NCBI RefSeq assembly: GCF_000368585.1
Contig: NZ_KB849559.1
Coordinates: forward strand, 1 to 64,000
DNA length: 64,000 nt
Reading direction: 5' to 3'
Source of the DNA: Acinetobacter venetianus RAG-1 = CIP 110063
GTDB taxonomy: Bacteria; Pseudomonadota; Gammaproteobacteria; Pseudomonadales; Moraxellaceae
In this document: positions 12,911-21,029 of the stretch, in pieces
Layout of the letters: every line of letters starts with the position of its first letter
How positions within the stretch are numbered: position 1 is the first letter of the stretch
The notes under the pieces: model-generated
Told to the model about the DNA's origin: nothing
The model's input: the letters and a program-made list of their open reading frames with translations, nothing else
Database searches by the model: none
Made by a program: the position numbers and the translations under genes

Positions 12911-12918
12911 GCATTAGA

Positions 12919-12950
12919 ATTTGCCAAAATACATCTGTATTTTGGCAAAT
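12919..12950. terminator. Bidirectional terminator hairpin
   Basis: ATTTGCCAAAATAC and GTATTTTGGCAAAT form a perfect 14-bp stem around an ATCT loop. It lies between the convergent rhodanese and mnmC genes and can work for both. Confidence 0.75.
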
Positions 12951-12988
12951 CAAGAAGTATGAAAATAGTAAAAAATGAAAATAACAAT

Positions 12989-14890
12989 TTAGCCTGAATA
13001 ATACGGTTTCTTCGCTTTCACTTTCTTTTGAAATCTCTCTGGACTTAACTTGTTTAGCAATGTTTGTGGTATTGGGCAAAGCTCACCAAGCACTAATGCT
13101 GCTAATACTTCACTGCATAATGGTGCGAATAAAAAACCCTTTGATCCCAAGCCTGCAAAAGTATAAGTCTGTTTATGATTTTTCATTTTTCCTACGAGTG
13201 GAAAATAGTCCAGACTCTGAGCACGAACAGAAGCTCGTCCTTGCCATTTTTCTACGGATGGAAGTTTTTCTGCATAATCAGGAAAGACACTGTGGATAAG
13301 TTCGTAGTTGTGCACATGATCTTCAGCGAGTACTTCAGCATCATCTCGATTGGGATAAAATGATGCGCCTAAAATTAATTGAGACGGATTGAGCTGCATA
13401 CAGTAACCGCCATAACTATAGGCTTCATCTAACGCTAAAGGCTGTTCCACATTTTCAACCCAACTGACTTGTCCTCGAATGGGTTTTAATACTGGATAAT
13501 CTTCGAAAAGCTCAGCACTTTGCTTGGCACAACACACAATCACATCATCGGCTGTTGCAATGAGCTGTTGATCTTGCCAAAGCTCAGTGTGTGAGTTCAT
13601 TTCTTTCACAGCTGAAATTTGAGCAATCACCAACTGAATATTCGGATGTTTTAAAATTTCATCTCGGAGCTGGTGTGGAGAAACAGCGCCCGCATGGTGT
13701 AAGTTTAAACTTGGAAACTCAGATTGCAGCGTGATTTCATCTGTTGCATGTATTGATAATACATCTTCTGGATATTGCTCCGCTAAACCAAGCAATTCAT
13801 CAGCATTTTTTAAAGCGAGTTGATGAACTTGAATCGAGCGAAACGCTTTAAAACTTGAATAAAATTTCAAAGCTTGTTGCCAACTCAGTGTCATAAGATG
13901 TTCATGCGCTTGTTCAATAGGACATAGTTTGGGATTGAGCAGCGCAAGCGGATTACCTGATGCACCTGAAAGTGGTTCATTTTGCTCGTAGATAGTCACT
14001 TGATGTCCACGCTGAGCAAATGCCAATCCAGTCGTTAAACCTGCGATTCCTGCGCCTATAATGGCGATCTTACGTTGGGTTTTGTTTGGTATTTCCTCTA
14101 ACGAAATTTGATCACTACCAATTGCATTTGAATCGGTGGTTTCAGTTTCGGTTGGTGCTAACCAAATAGCTTTCAGCATTTCTCGTTTATGCCCGAAACC
14201 ACGCGGACGACTGATTTGAATCCCATGTTGTTTCAGTCCACGCTTGAGCACACCTGCAACACTAAAAGAGGCAAAAGTAGTGCCGTAGTCAGATAAGCGG
14301 ACAATATGATTGAGTACATTTTCTTGCCACATATCTGGATTGCAAGAAGGGGCGAAACCATCGAGAAACCATGCATTTACAGATTGTGTTTTGGGAATAC
14401 TTGGGAAAATATCTTGTGCATCACCAAGCCATAAATCAATGCTAAACCGCTCTTCAGGAAAGCTCAGACGATGACAACCCGCAATCGGCAAAGGATATTG
14501 TTGTATGAGTTTGTCAGCCAAAGGTTTAAGTTCTGGCCAAACATTCAGTGCTCGGATAAGGTCTGCTTTACTCAGCGGAAACTTTTCAACGCTGATCGCA
14601 TGCAAATGGCTGTGATTGTCCGGGCGAATTTGTTGCCAAAGCTGCCATAAGGTCAGAATATTTAAGCCTGTCCCAAAGCCTGTTTCACCTACACAGAAGT
14701 ATTCAAAATCTTTGAGTTGGGAAAGACGTTCGCTGAGATCATTGCCATTTAGAAAGACATGGCGTGTTTCAAGTAAACCGTTATCTTTGGAAAAATAAAC
14801 ATCGCCAAATTGTTTTGAAATGGGAACTTCAATACCATCGACGAGTTCCCAATCGAGTTCAGCTGTTTGTAGTTTTGATGAATGTGACAT
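12989..14890 (-). CDS. mnmC: Bifunctional tRNA mnm5s2U34 methyltransferase/FAD-dependent demodification enzyme
   Basis: A 633-residue MnmC, the last enzyme of mnm5s2U34 synthesis in the wobble base of tRNA Lys, Glu and Gln. The N-terminal half is the SAM-dependent methyltransferase (DUF752): WELVDGIEVPISKQFGDVYFS start and the SAM loop GETGFGTGLNILTLW (about 68-83). The C-terminal half is a DAO-type FAD oxidase with GAGIAGLTTG near residue 278 and the closing GLGSKGFLFAPLCSEVL. The length is normal for the fused form. It ends convergent with the rhodanese gene and starts 18 bases downstream of the coiled-coil membrane protein gene. Confidence 0.96.
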   Translation of the reverse strand: MSHSSKLQTAELDWELVDGIEVPISKQFGDVYFSKDNGLLETRHVFLNGNDLSERLSQLKDFEYFCVGETGFGTGLNILTLWQLWQQIRPDNHSHLHAISVEKFPLSKADLIRALNVWPELKPLADKLIQQYPLPIAGCHRLSFPEERFSIDLWLGDAQDIFPSIPKTQSVNAWFLDGFAPSCNPDMWQENVLNHIVRLSDYGTTFASFSVAGVLKRGLKQHGIQISRPRGFGHKREMLKAIWLAPTETETTDSNAIGSDQISLEEIPNKTQRKIAIIGAGIAGLTTGLAFAQRGHQVTIYEQNEPLSGASGNPLALLNPKLCPIEQAHEHLMTLSWQQALKFYSSFKAFRSIQVHQLALKNADELLGLAEQYPEDVLSIHATDEITLQSEFPSLNLHHAGAVSPHQLRDEILKHPNIQLVIAQISAVKEMNSHTELWQDQQLIATADDVIVCCAKQSAELFEDYPVLKPIRGQVSWVENVEQPLALDEAYSYGGYCMQLNPSQLILGASFYPNRDDAEVLAEDHVHNYELIHSVFPDYAEKLPSVEKWQGRASVRAQSLDYFPLVGKMKNHKQTYTFAGLGSKGFLFAPLCSEVLAALVLGELCPIPQTLLNKLSPERFQKKVKAKKPYYSG

Positions 14891-14908
14891 AGATGAAAAT
14901 ATTGAGTT

Positions 14909-15370
14909 TTACCACTGGCGACGGCGTTTGGTATAAACATAGCTTGCGATAAAGAAACCAAGAATGACACCAACTGCAATCGTCATCGCGCCATATAAGA
15001 ACATTTGCGCACTGCGTTCACTTTGTAGAACTTGAACTTGAACCGTTAAATTATCATTTTTCAACTGTAATTCTTGATTCTGAGCCAGAGCTTCAAGATT
15101 GGCATGTTCCAATTGCTTTAAACGATTATTTTGATCTTGAATCAATGCTTTAACTTTGGTTTCTTGCTGTTGTTTCGCTTTAGCAATTTGCTCCGCAGTT
15201 AACGGTTTAGCAACGGTGTTGCTTATAATCGGAGCTGTCGTCGAACTTGGTTTGGGTTGCGTCGTATTAACTGATGCAACTGGTGTTGTGGTGGGTGCTG
15301 TTGGTTCGACAGCCCATGTTGCAGAACTGAGTAAACATAAAGCAAATAAGCTTTTAACTGCGATTTGCAT
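14909..15370 (-). CDS. Exported coiled-coil protein with C-terminal membrane anchor
   Basis: A 153-residue protein of unknown function. Seen in the sequence: signal peptide ending near TWA-VEP (residue 21), a Thr/Pro-rich low-complexity stretch (22-55), a Lys/Gln/Leu-rich coiled coil (about 58-118), and one transmembrane helix near 122-143 (MFLYGAMTIAVGVILGFFIASYVY) followed by KRRRQW. The layout resembles the tail half of TIGR04211 SH3-domain/coiled-coil membrane proteins but lacks the SH3 domain, so only an architectural analogy is claimed. It is immediately upstream of mnmC and 3 bases downstream of yciI stop, so these minus-strand genes probably form one unit. Confidence 0.7.
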   Translation of the reverse strand: MQIAVKSLFALCLLSSATWAVEPTAPTTTPVASVNTTQPKPSSTTAPIISNTVAKPLTAEQIAKAKQQQETKVKALIQDQNNRLKQLEHANLEALAQNQELQLKNDNLTVQVQVLQSERSAQMFLYGAMTIAVGVILGFFIASYVYTKRRRQW

Positions 15371-15373
15371 AGA

Positions 15374-15676
15374 TCAACCTTTTGGAAAAGCTTTGTTAAA
15401 AGGTTTTACTTCAATATGTGAGTAAATTCCTTCTTTTAAAAATGGCTCTTCCTCAATCCAAGCATCGAGAGCTGTACGATCATCGAATTCGACAATAATT
15501 GTACTACCGAGAAAGCCAGCCTGAGGGTCATTTGGGTCTTTAGGATGTGCACCAGCAGCAATTAAACGACCTTCATCATCTAATTTTTGCAGACGGTCTA
15601 CATGTTGAGGACGGGTCGCTAAACGTTTCTCTAAAGTACCTTCATGATCAGTACAAGTCAGCACAAAATATGGCAT
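15374..15676 (-). CDS. YciI family protein
   Basis: A 100-residue YciI-like ferredoxin-fold protein. MPYFVLTCTDHEGTLEKRLATRPQHVDRL, the GRLIAAGAHP turn and FLGSTIIVEF strand follow the family pattern, including the conserved His of RPQHVDR and later Asp. Most members have no known reaction. It is encoded between yciB (upstream) and the coiled-coil protein, and the yciB-yciI neighbourhood is common in gammaproteobacteria. Confidence 0.9.
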   Translation of the reverse strand: MPYFVLTCTDHEGTLEKRLATRPQHVDRLQKLDDEGRLIAAGAHPKDPNDPQAGFLGSTIIVEFDDRTALDAWIEEEPFLKEGIYSHIEVKPFNKAFPKG

Positions 15677-15700
15677 AGCAGTAGCTCAATGATTCAAGAT

Positions 15701-16312
15701 CTAGTCAGTGGTTTTAAAATACTTTCTTAAGCAAAATAGTATAACAGCTAGGTAACTGATAGAAACGATAATATCGCCGAAAGCTGTGAATTCACCCCAA
15801 TATTTACCCTGCATAAATACGAAACCAAAGAAGAAGTGTAAAGCAGCTAACAAAAAGAACTGTCCACACCAGGCCCAGTTTAAACGCATCCAACCTTGTG
15901 GGCTGAGTTCCAGCAATGAACCTAATAACTTTTGGATGATTGGCATTCGCTCTTTATTAAATAAAGGAGTAACTAAGAAACCTATTCCGATACCGACATT
16001 GATAATGACTGCTTTCATTTTGATATAGGTAACATCACTGAAAACTAAGGTAATTCCACCAAAAACGACCGACATTACGACAATAAACCACTGCATTTTT
16101 TCCAATTTAAACTTTTGGAAAAAGAATAGGCAGCCATAAACCACCAAAGTTGAGATCAACAATGCACAGGTTGCAACTAGAATGTGGTTTTGATCCGTAT
16201 TTCCCGCACTACCGACAAGTTCTAATAGTGGATGATGACTATCTTTAGGGTCAGTGGTTTTATAAAAATAAAAGAAGATAATCAGCGGAAGGTAGTCGAG
16301 CAACGCTTTCAT
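15701..16312 (-). CDS. yciB: Inner membrane septation protein A (YciB/IspZ family)
   Basis: A 203-residue polytopic inner membrane protein. MKALLDYLPLIIFFYFYKTTD, the VVFGGITLVFSD.TYIKMK loop and the LNWAWCGQFF segment match YciB, which affects envelope integrity and septation. Compared with E. coli YciB (179 residues) there is an insertion of roughly 25 residues (PKDSHHPLLELVGSAG and on) between the first and second membrane helices. It precedes yciI on the same strand and is divergent from the RNase AM gene at 16358, with a 45-bp intergenic region holding both starts. Confidence 0.92.
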   Translation of the reverse strand: MKALLDYLPLIIFFYFYKTTDPKDSHHPLLELVGSAGNTDQNHILVATCALLISTLVVYGCLFFFQKFKLEKMQWFIVVMSVVFGGITLVFSDVTYIKMKAVIINVGIGIGFLVTPLFNKERMPIIQKLLGSLLELSPQGWMRLNWAWCGQFFLLAALHFFFGFVFMQGKYWGEFTAFGDIIVSISYLAVILFCLRKYFKTTD

Positions 16313-16357
16313 GTTACAGTACGGAGATGAAATAGGTCAGATAGCATAATACAAACC

Positions 16358-17221
16358 ATGTTCGGTGTCGATTTACATACACATACCCTCATTTCTGATG
16401 GGACGTTTTCACCAGAACAATTGGTGCAGGCAGCTGTTGATCTAAAAATTGATCTTTTGGCGATTACTGATCACGATACTATGGATGGCTTAGAACGCGC
16501 TCAGCGTTATGTGCTTGAACAGGTTCAAACACCTGATATCAAAATCGTTTCGGGTGTAGAAATATCAAGTCAGTGGTCACGCCCAAATACTAAAAAAAGT
16601 TATGGTGTGCATATTGTTGCACTTAATATGCAAGATGAGACACCGATCAAAGCGATGTTAGAAAATCAAAAAAAGATTCGTGCAGAACGTGCAAAAGTGA
16701 TTTGTGGACTATTAGAAAAATGTATAGGTTTTGATATTTATCCAGATGTGGTGGCTAAAGTAGATGGACATGCTGATCGAGTAACGCGGACTCACATTGC
16801 AAAAACACTGGTGGAAAAAAATATTGTCAGTCGTCCTCAACAGGCATTTGATCGTTTCTTGAAAGAAGGCAAAAAGGCGTTTGTAAAGTTTGAGGGTATT
16901 GGGCTTAAAGAAACCATTGAGGTGATCCATGCAAGTCAAGGGCTTGCGGTGTTAGCGCATCCAACACGTTATGATTTATCTGCGACCAACATTCGTTATT
17001 TGATTGAGTTATTTGCATCATTAGGTGGGGATGCCGTGGAGTTACCTCCAAGTATAGAGCCTGCGTCAACACGACAAATGGTAGACCGTATGATAGAGCA
17101 ATTTGATCTCGCCGTTTCGATTGGTAGTGATTTTCATGGTGACAATATGCCTTGGATTAAATTGGGTCAAACACCAAGAGTGAAAGAAGGGCAAAAAGGG
17201 ATTTGGGAATGTTTTAGATAA
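16358..17221 (+). CDS. PHP-domain phosphoesterase, RNase AM (YciV/TrpH)
   Basis: A 287-residue PHP-domain enzyme. DLHTHTLISDGTFSPE gives the first metal-binding HxH, AITDHDTMDG the second set, GVEIS the Glu, LAHPTRYD and SDFHGDN the later ligands. E. coli YciV (RNase AM) is a 5'-to-3' exonuclease that matures rRNA 5' ends and hydrolyses 3',5'-bisphosphates. Length matches (E. coli 293). It is divergent from yciB, the usual context of this gene. The short 3' flank contains the odd small reading frame noted in the findings. Confidence 0.93.
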   Translation: MFGVDLHTHTLISDGTFSPEQLVQAAVDLKIDLLAITDHDTMDGLERAQRYVLEQVQTPDIKIVSGVEISSQWSRPNTKKSYGVHIVALNMQDETPIKAMLENQKKIRAERAKVICGLLEKCIGFDIYPDVVAKVDGHADRVTRTHIAKTLVEKNIVSRPQQAFDRFLKEGKKAFVKFEGIGLKETIEVIHASQGLAVLAHPTRYDLSATNIRYLIELFASLGGDAVELPPSIEPASTRQMVDRMIEQFDLAVSIGSDFHGDNMPWIKLGQTPRVKEGQKGIWECFR

Positions 17222-17312
17222 GCAAATTAATGAAAAAATGAGAACTTTACTTAATAGTGGTTTTATTCTTGATTGTTTTATGGGGCATTCAATGGATGTT
17301 TCATGGTTTTTC

Positions 17313-18416
17313 CTAATATTCTTCATCTTTTAGGATTTTTAAGTGGTATGGGGACTTAACCAATGGAGTGAGTAGTGCTGCGATAAAGAGAAAAATAGCA
17401 AGAATCATACAAATGGCAGAAAAAATATTGAAAAAAAATAAAAGCAACAATAGGCCTGACAAGGTAAAGAGTACTAAACGCATATAACGAAGTTGTGCTG
17501 GAAGATCATATAAAACAACTACTTTTGAAGATAATGAAAGACGTTGTTGAATTTGCGTCAAGTTTGGAAGTCGATAACGTTGCTGTAAGATTAGATAAAA
17601 TAAATCAAAGTGAGGTTTATTACTGCAAATCGTTATATTGCCTTGATGTATTGTTTTAATATTAAGCTGGAATATTCTCTGAGATATTTGTACTGGTTTA
17701 GCTTTAATTTGCTGACAACTTAATAGTGCATATTGTTGTTTTGATGGAATGTGATCAAGTTTTTCTGACGTTAAAGGTTGTATTAAACGCTTTAGTATTC
17801 TGCTATAAGCTAAGTCTTGTTGGAGACTTCGTTGTGCAAAGAGTTGGATAATTATTTTAGATTGAGGTAAATAACAAATTTCTAATTTTTGCCCTATGCA
17901 ATGTTCAGTTAATTTTAAATCCAGATACAAATGTGGTGTTGCCCAAAGTAGCCCTGTATAAACTGTAAACCATGCTTCCATTTGCTGTTGTTCTAAACGT
18001 AAATAAAGCTGTTGATGTGTAGGAACTAAACGAGTCGCTGCAATATTTTCAATTTTTAAAAGCTGGGCTGTATCTGTTACATAATGGGATTGGGCTAAAT
18101 CTTGTGAAAGCTCAGAATTTATTCCCCATTTTGCAATGAAAAAAGGTAGAACAGACTCTAAAAGTCGAGGTTGTAGTAAAAATAGAGCGCTATATATCAC
18201 AAGAAAAGTGAAAATTTGAAAATACATATTGTGATCTGACCAAAGCGATGGCAGTGATTTTTGTTGTATCAGATAATCAAATACTCGAATCAGAATTGGA
18301 AAAATCACAATAAAACAGGAGAAGAATAGCCAGGAAAATAAATAATATTTTTTATTCCCTTGTATATAACTCAAACGTGAAAGAATTTCTTTTCTTTTAA
18401 TAAGGTATTTTTTCAT
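17313..18416 (-). CDS. Membrane protein of unknown function
   Basis: I do not recognise this 367-residue protein. It has two hydrophobic helices near the N-terminus (about 24-46 and 65-83), a soluble middle of roughly 220 residues rich in Gln, Leu, Ile and aromatic residues, and two closely spaced helices near the C-terminus (about 312-352), so the middle is likely on one face of the membrane. There is no catalytic motif I can name. ATG is preceded by GAGGG, a good ribosome-binding site. It is 11 bases downstream of the gene at 18428, which has the same AT-rich composition; the two surely form an operon and probably act together. Confidence 0.75.
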   Translation of the reverse strand: MKKYLIKRKEILSRLSYIQGNKKYYLFSWLFFSCFIVIFPILIRVFDYLIQQKSLPSLWSDHNMYFQIFTFLVIYSALFLLQPRLLESVLPFFIAKWGINSELSQDLAQSHYVTDTAQLLKIENIAATRLVPTHQQLYLRLEQQQMEAWFTVYTGLLWATPHLYLDLKLTEHCIGQKLEICYLPQSKIIIQLFAQRSLQQDLAYSRILKRLIQPLTSEKLDHIPSKQQYALLSCQQIKAKPVQISQRIFQLNIKTIHQGNITICSNKPHFDLFYLILQQRYRLPNLTQIQQRLSLSSKVVVLYDLPAQLRYMRLVLFTLSGLLLLLFFFNIFSAICMILAIFLFIAALLTPLVKSPYHLKILKDEEY

Positions 18417-18427
18417 AAACTTACCCT

Positions 18428-19174
18428 CTATAGAAAGGAAATATCAGATGAATATAGGAATTGGCGAAGTCTCTTAAACTGTATTTTGTCACATATAAAT
18501 GTAAATTCAGTCTTATGGAAAATGAGTTTTATGATATGACTTCTATCTTTAAAATTAATATGATGTTTCACCTGGTCAATTCTTTTATATTTTAAAGTTT
18601 GCTTTTTACCTTGTTGATTAAAGTATTCAAGATGATAAAAGAAGAAAGTAACTTCACGAGCTAATTGATCTGTCAGTGTGATACCTAGATCAAAAATAAA
18701 TGCACTATGCTGAAAAGAGCGAAAGATAACAGGCTGTTCTATAAAATCATCTAATGAAAATTTTTGTACCTGACGTTGATGAGTACGTAGTCGTTGATAT
18801 AAATGTTTTTTTGTTTCATTCGGTGTAAGTATTAAAAAATTGTCTGATAAATCTTGATGAATTTTTTCTTGGCTAACGATTTGTATTTCCGCCGTGTAAT
18901 TGTATTGTTCAGAAAGAAAGCATTGAATAATTTCACCACGAAATTCAATAAAATTTCTAAAAAATAAATCTTTGGCTATCATCTTGCGCGGCGCATAAAT
19001 TAAGATGAATTGTTGAATAATCAGTGTAAAGATAATTATTGGAGTTTTTTTACCGAAGATGATTACATAAAAGAAAGATATAATACAAATAATAAGCAGG
19101 AGATTGATTATAAAGGAGGGTTTGTTGATCTCAGGAATAAAAGGAAGACGAGTAAATTTAGATAATATTTTCAT
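18428..19174 (-). CDS. Membrane-anchored protein of unknown function
   Basis: A 248-residue protein I do not recognise. Two adjacent hydrophobic helices lie at about residues 20-42 and 46-60, followed by a soluble domain of about 185 residues with alternating strands and basic stretches (FSLDDFIEQPVIFRSFQHSAFIFDLGITL; KLIFHKTEFTFICDK). The two-helix plus beta-rich layout is reminiscent of bacterial PH-like membrane proteins, but this is a weak analogy. It is the first gene of the two-gene unit with 17313-18416. Its start ATG lacks a clear ribosome-binding site. Confidence 0.72.
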   Translation of the reverse strand: MKILSKFTRLPFIPEINKPSFIINLLLIICIISFFYVIIFGKKTPIIIFTLIIQQFILIYAPRKMIAKDLFFRNFIEFRGEIIQCFLSEQYNYTAEIQIVSQEKIHQDLSDNFLILTPNETKKHLYQRLRTHQRQVQKFSLDDFIEQPVIFRSFQHSAFIFDLGITLTDQLAREVTFFFYHLEYFNQQGKKQTLKYKRIDQVKHHINFKDRSHIIKLIFHKTEFTFICDKIQFKRLRQFLYSSDISFL

Positions 19175-19228
19175 TTAAATAGACAGATTATTCTAATTTT
19201 TCGTCAATATAAGTGAAAAAATTATAAT

Positions 19229-20140
19229 TTACAACAAATTATGATCTTGTGCTTGAATTGGTGGTGGTGTCGGGCGACCTAATGTACCCAATAATTCAAT
19301 TTCAATTGAACGAACCATTGCGTCTAAAGGTAAGTCATTACTCTGCGTCCCAAAAGGTTCTTCAATTTCAGTGCTGAGTGCATCTAAGCCTAAGAATGTA
19401 TAAGCTAAAATACCAACTAAGAGAGGTGTCACTAAACCGAGTAGAGAACCTAAACTGAATGGTAACATCACACAAAAGAAGTAAACGGTGCGATTCAGCA
19501 AAACTGAATATGCAAAAGGAATAGGTGTATTGGCAATACGGTCACAGCCTGTTTGCATCTCACTTAATGCCGCAACGTGCTGGTTCATTTGCGTATAAAT
19601 GATATCTGTGATTTCACCTTCTTTAAGTGCTTGCAGCAACTCCCATTGAATCAAGCTCAGCGTATATTGAGGCGCATTATGTTGCTGATAAAGCTGAGTC
19701 AGTGCTTGTTGGCTTAAGCCACTGGTTTCAGTGAGTTCGGTTGGATTCACAGTTTGATGGCGTAAACGATCTCGCAACACATTTGCAAAAACAATGACAT
19801 GTTGAATAATACGCTCACGTCGACCTTGCGAGAGAATACGGCAATCTCGGTCAAAATGACGTGCTGTCGCGATCAAAATTCCCCACAATTTTCGTGCTTC
19901 CCACCAGCGTTCATAGCAGGCTGTATTTTTAAAGCCGAGAAAAATTGAAAGAACGACACCAATTAAAGTAAATCCAACCAATGGTATTTCTGGAAAGCGA
20001 AATAGATTGATATATTCAACGCCACCAATGATGGCAGAGATCAACATGACAAAGCCTAAAGACGGCAAAATTTTGGGTAAAATCGTCCCGCGCCATGAAA
20101 ATAGAACTTTAAAAATACTTGGCTGGTCGCGGACAATCAT
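19229..20140 (-). CDS. Bestrophin-family chloride/anion channel (UPF0187)
   Basis: A 303-residue bestrophin homologue. The N-terminal VRDQPSIFKVLFSWRGTILPKILPSLGFVMLISAI helix, the selectivity-region GFTLIGVVLSIFLGFKNTACYERWWEARKLWG, and the conserved later segment IEEPFGTQSNDLPLDAM are typical. Bacterial bestrophins form pentameric anion or cation channels in the inner membrane. Length is normal (about 300). It follows radC on the minus strand with 38 bases between, but seems an independent gene. Confidence 0.94.
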   Translation of the reverse strand: MIVRDQPSIFKVLFSWRGTILPKILPSLGFVMLISAIIGGVEYINLFRFPEIPLVGFTLIGVVLSIFLGFKNTACYERWWEARKLWGILIATARHFDRDCRILSQGRRERIIQHVIVFANVLRDRLRHQTVNPTELTETSGLSQQALTQLYQQHNAPQYTLSLIQWELLQALKEGEITDIIYTQMNQHVAALSEMQTGCDRIANTPIPFAYSVLLNRTVYFFCVMLPFSLGSLLGLVTPLLVGILAYTFLGLDALSTEIEEPFGTQSNDLPLDAMVRSIEIELLGTLGRPTPPPIQAQDHNLL

Positions 20141-20178
20141 GTTTTTTGAATCATTAATTTTATGTGTTGATGTTCAGG

Positions 20179-20919
20179 TCAGATTTGAGCTTTGTCAAGA
20201 CCAGATTGCTTGATTTTCATAGGTGTGAGCAGTTGTTGTTCAGAAAAGGAAAAATGCGAATCGGGTGAAATTATAAAGTGATCAATCAGGTGTATTTCGA
20301 GCAACTTGCAGGCTTGTTTAAGCTGTTGGGTCTGATAAATATCTTCAGGTGATGGTTGTGCAATTCCATAGGGGTGATTGTGAGCAATCACAATTTGACT
20401 TGCTTGTTGTTGCAATACATAACGCAGGGTTTGATTAATTGAAACACTACAACTGTGCTGCGATCCAAAAAATAGTTTTTTAAAATGTAGTTTTCGGAGT
20501 TCTGCATCGAGACACAAGACTGCGAAGACCTCTTGCTTTTCACCTTGCAGCTCATAACGTAAATAGTCTAATACTAATGTTGATGTATTCAGGCATAAGC
20601 GTTGTTGATGAAAATAATTGTTGAGATATCGCCGTCCAAGTTCTTTGACGGCCATGAGTTGAGAATACTTGGTTGAAGCAATACCATTAAATTGTGATAA
20701 CTCTTCAAGTGATGCATCAAAGATGGGGTTGAGACCACCAAAATGTTGAATAAGGATTCGCGCTAGTTCGACAGCGGAGTGTTGCTTGGAGCCTGAGCGA
20801 AGAAAGATCGCAAGTAATTCTGCATCCGACAAACTCTGTGCCCCTTGAAGCAGTAAACGTTCTCTTGGTCGTTCTTGTTCTGGCCATGCTTTGATGGATT
20901 GTTTTATCTGTTGATTCAT
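20179..20919 (-). CDS. radC: RadC family JAB-domain protein
   Basis: A 246-residue RadC with an N-terminal UPF0758/HhH region (AWPEQERPRERLLLQGAQSLSDAELLAIFLRSGS) and a C-terminal JAB/MPN domain. The JAMM metal site is visible as VIAHNHPYG near 177-184 followed by the Asp of SPEDIYQT. The biochemical role is unsettled; the old DNA-repair assignment is doubtful. It is divergent from coaBC, the arrangement common across gammaproteobacteria. Confidence 0.95.
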   Translation of the reverse strand: MNQQIKQSIKAWPEQERPRERLLLQGAQSLSDAELLAIFLRSGSKQHSAVELARILIQHFGGLNPIFDASLEELSQFNGIASTKYSQLMAVKELGRRYLNNYFHQQRLCLNTSTLVLDYLRYELQGEKQEVFAVLCLDAELRKLHFKKLFFGSQHSCSVSINQTLRYVLQQQASQIVIAHNHPYGIAQPSPEDIYQTQQLKQACKLLEIHLIDHFIISPDSHFSFSEQQLLTPMKIKQSGLDKAQI

Positions 20920-21029
20920 TTTTATTCACATAATTTTTTTATGGTGATGATTTTTCCAAGCACACTGCTTGGGTATGCGGGTATTTAATGATATTGTGAG
21001 CGCCACTGCAACAGAAAGGTAAACTGTTT

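Noticed and set aside
12989..13363. Plus-strand open frames of 60-80 codons opposite mnmC
   Set aside because: They are shadows of the well-supported mnmC frame.
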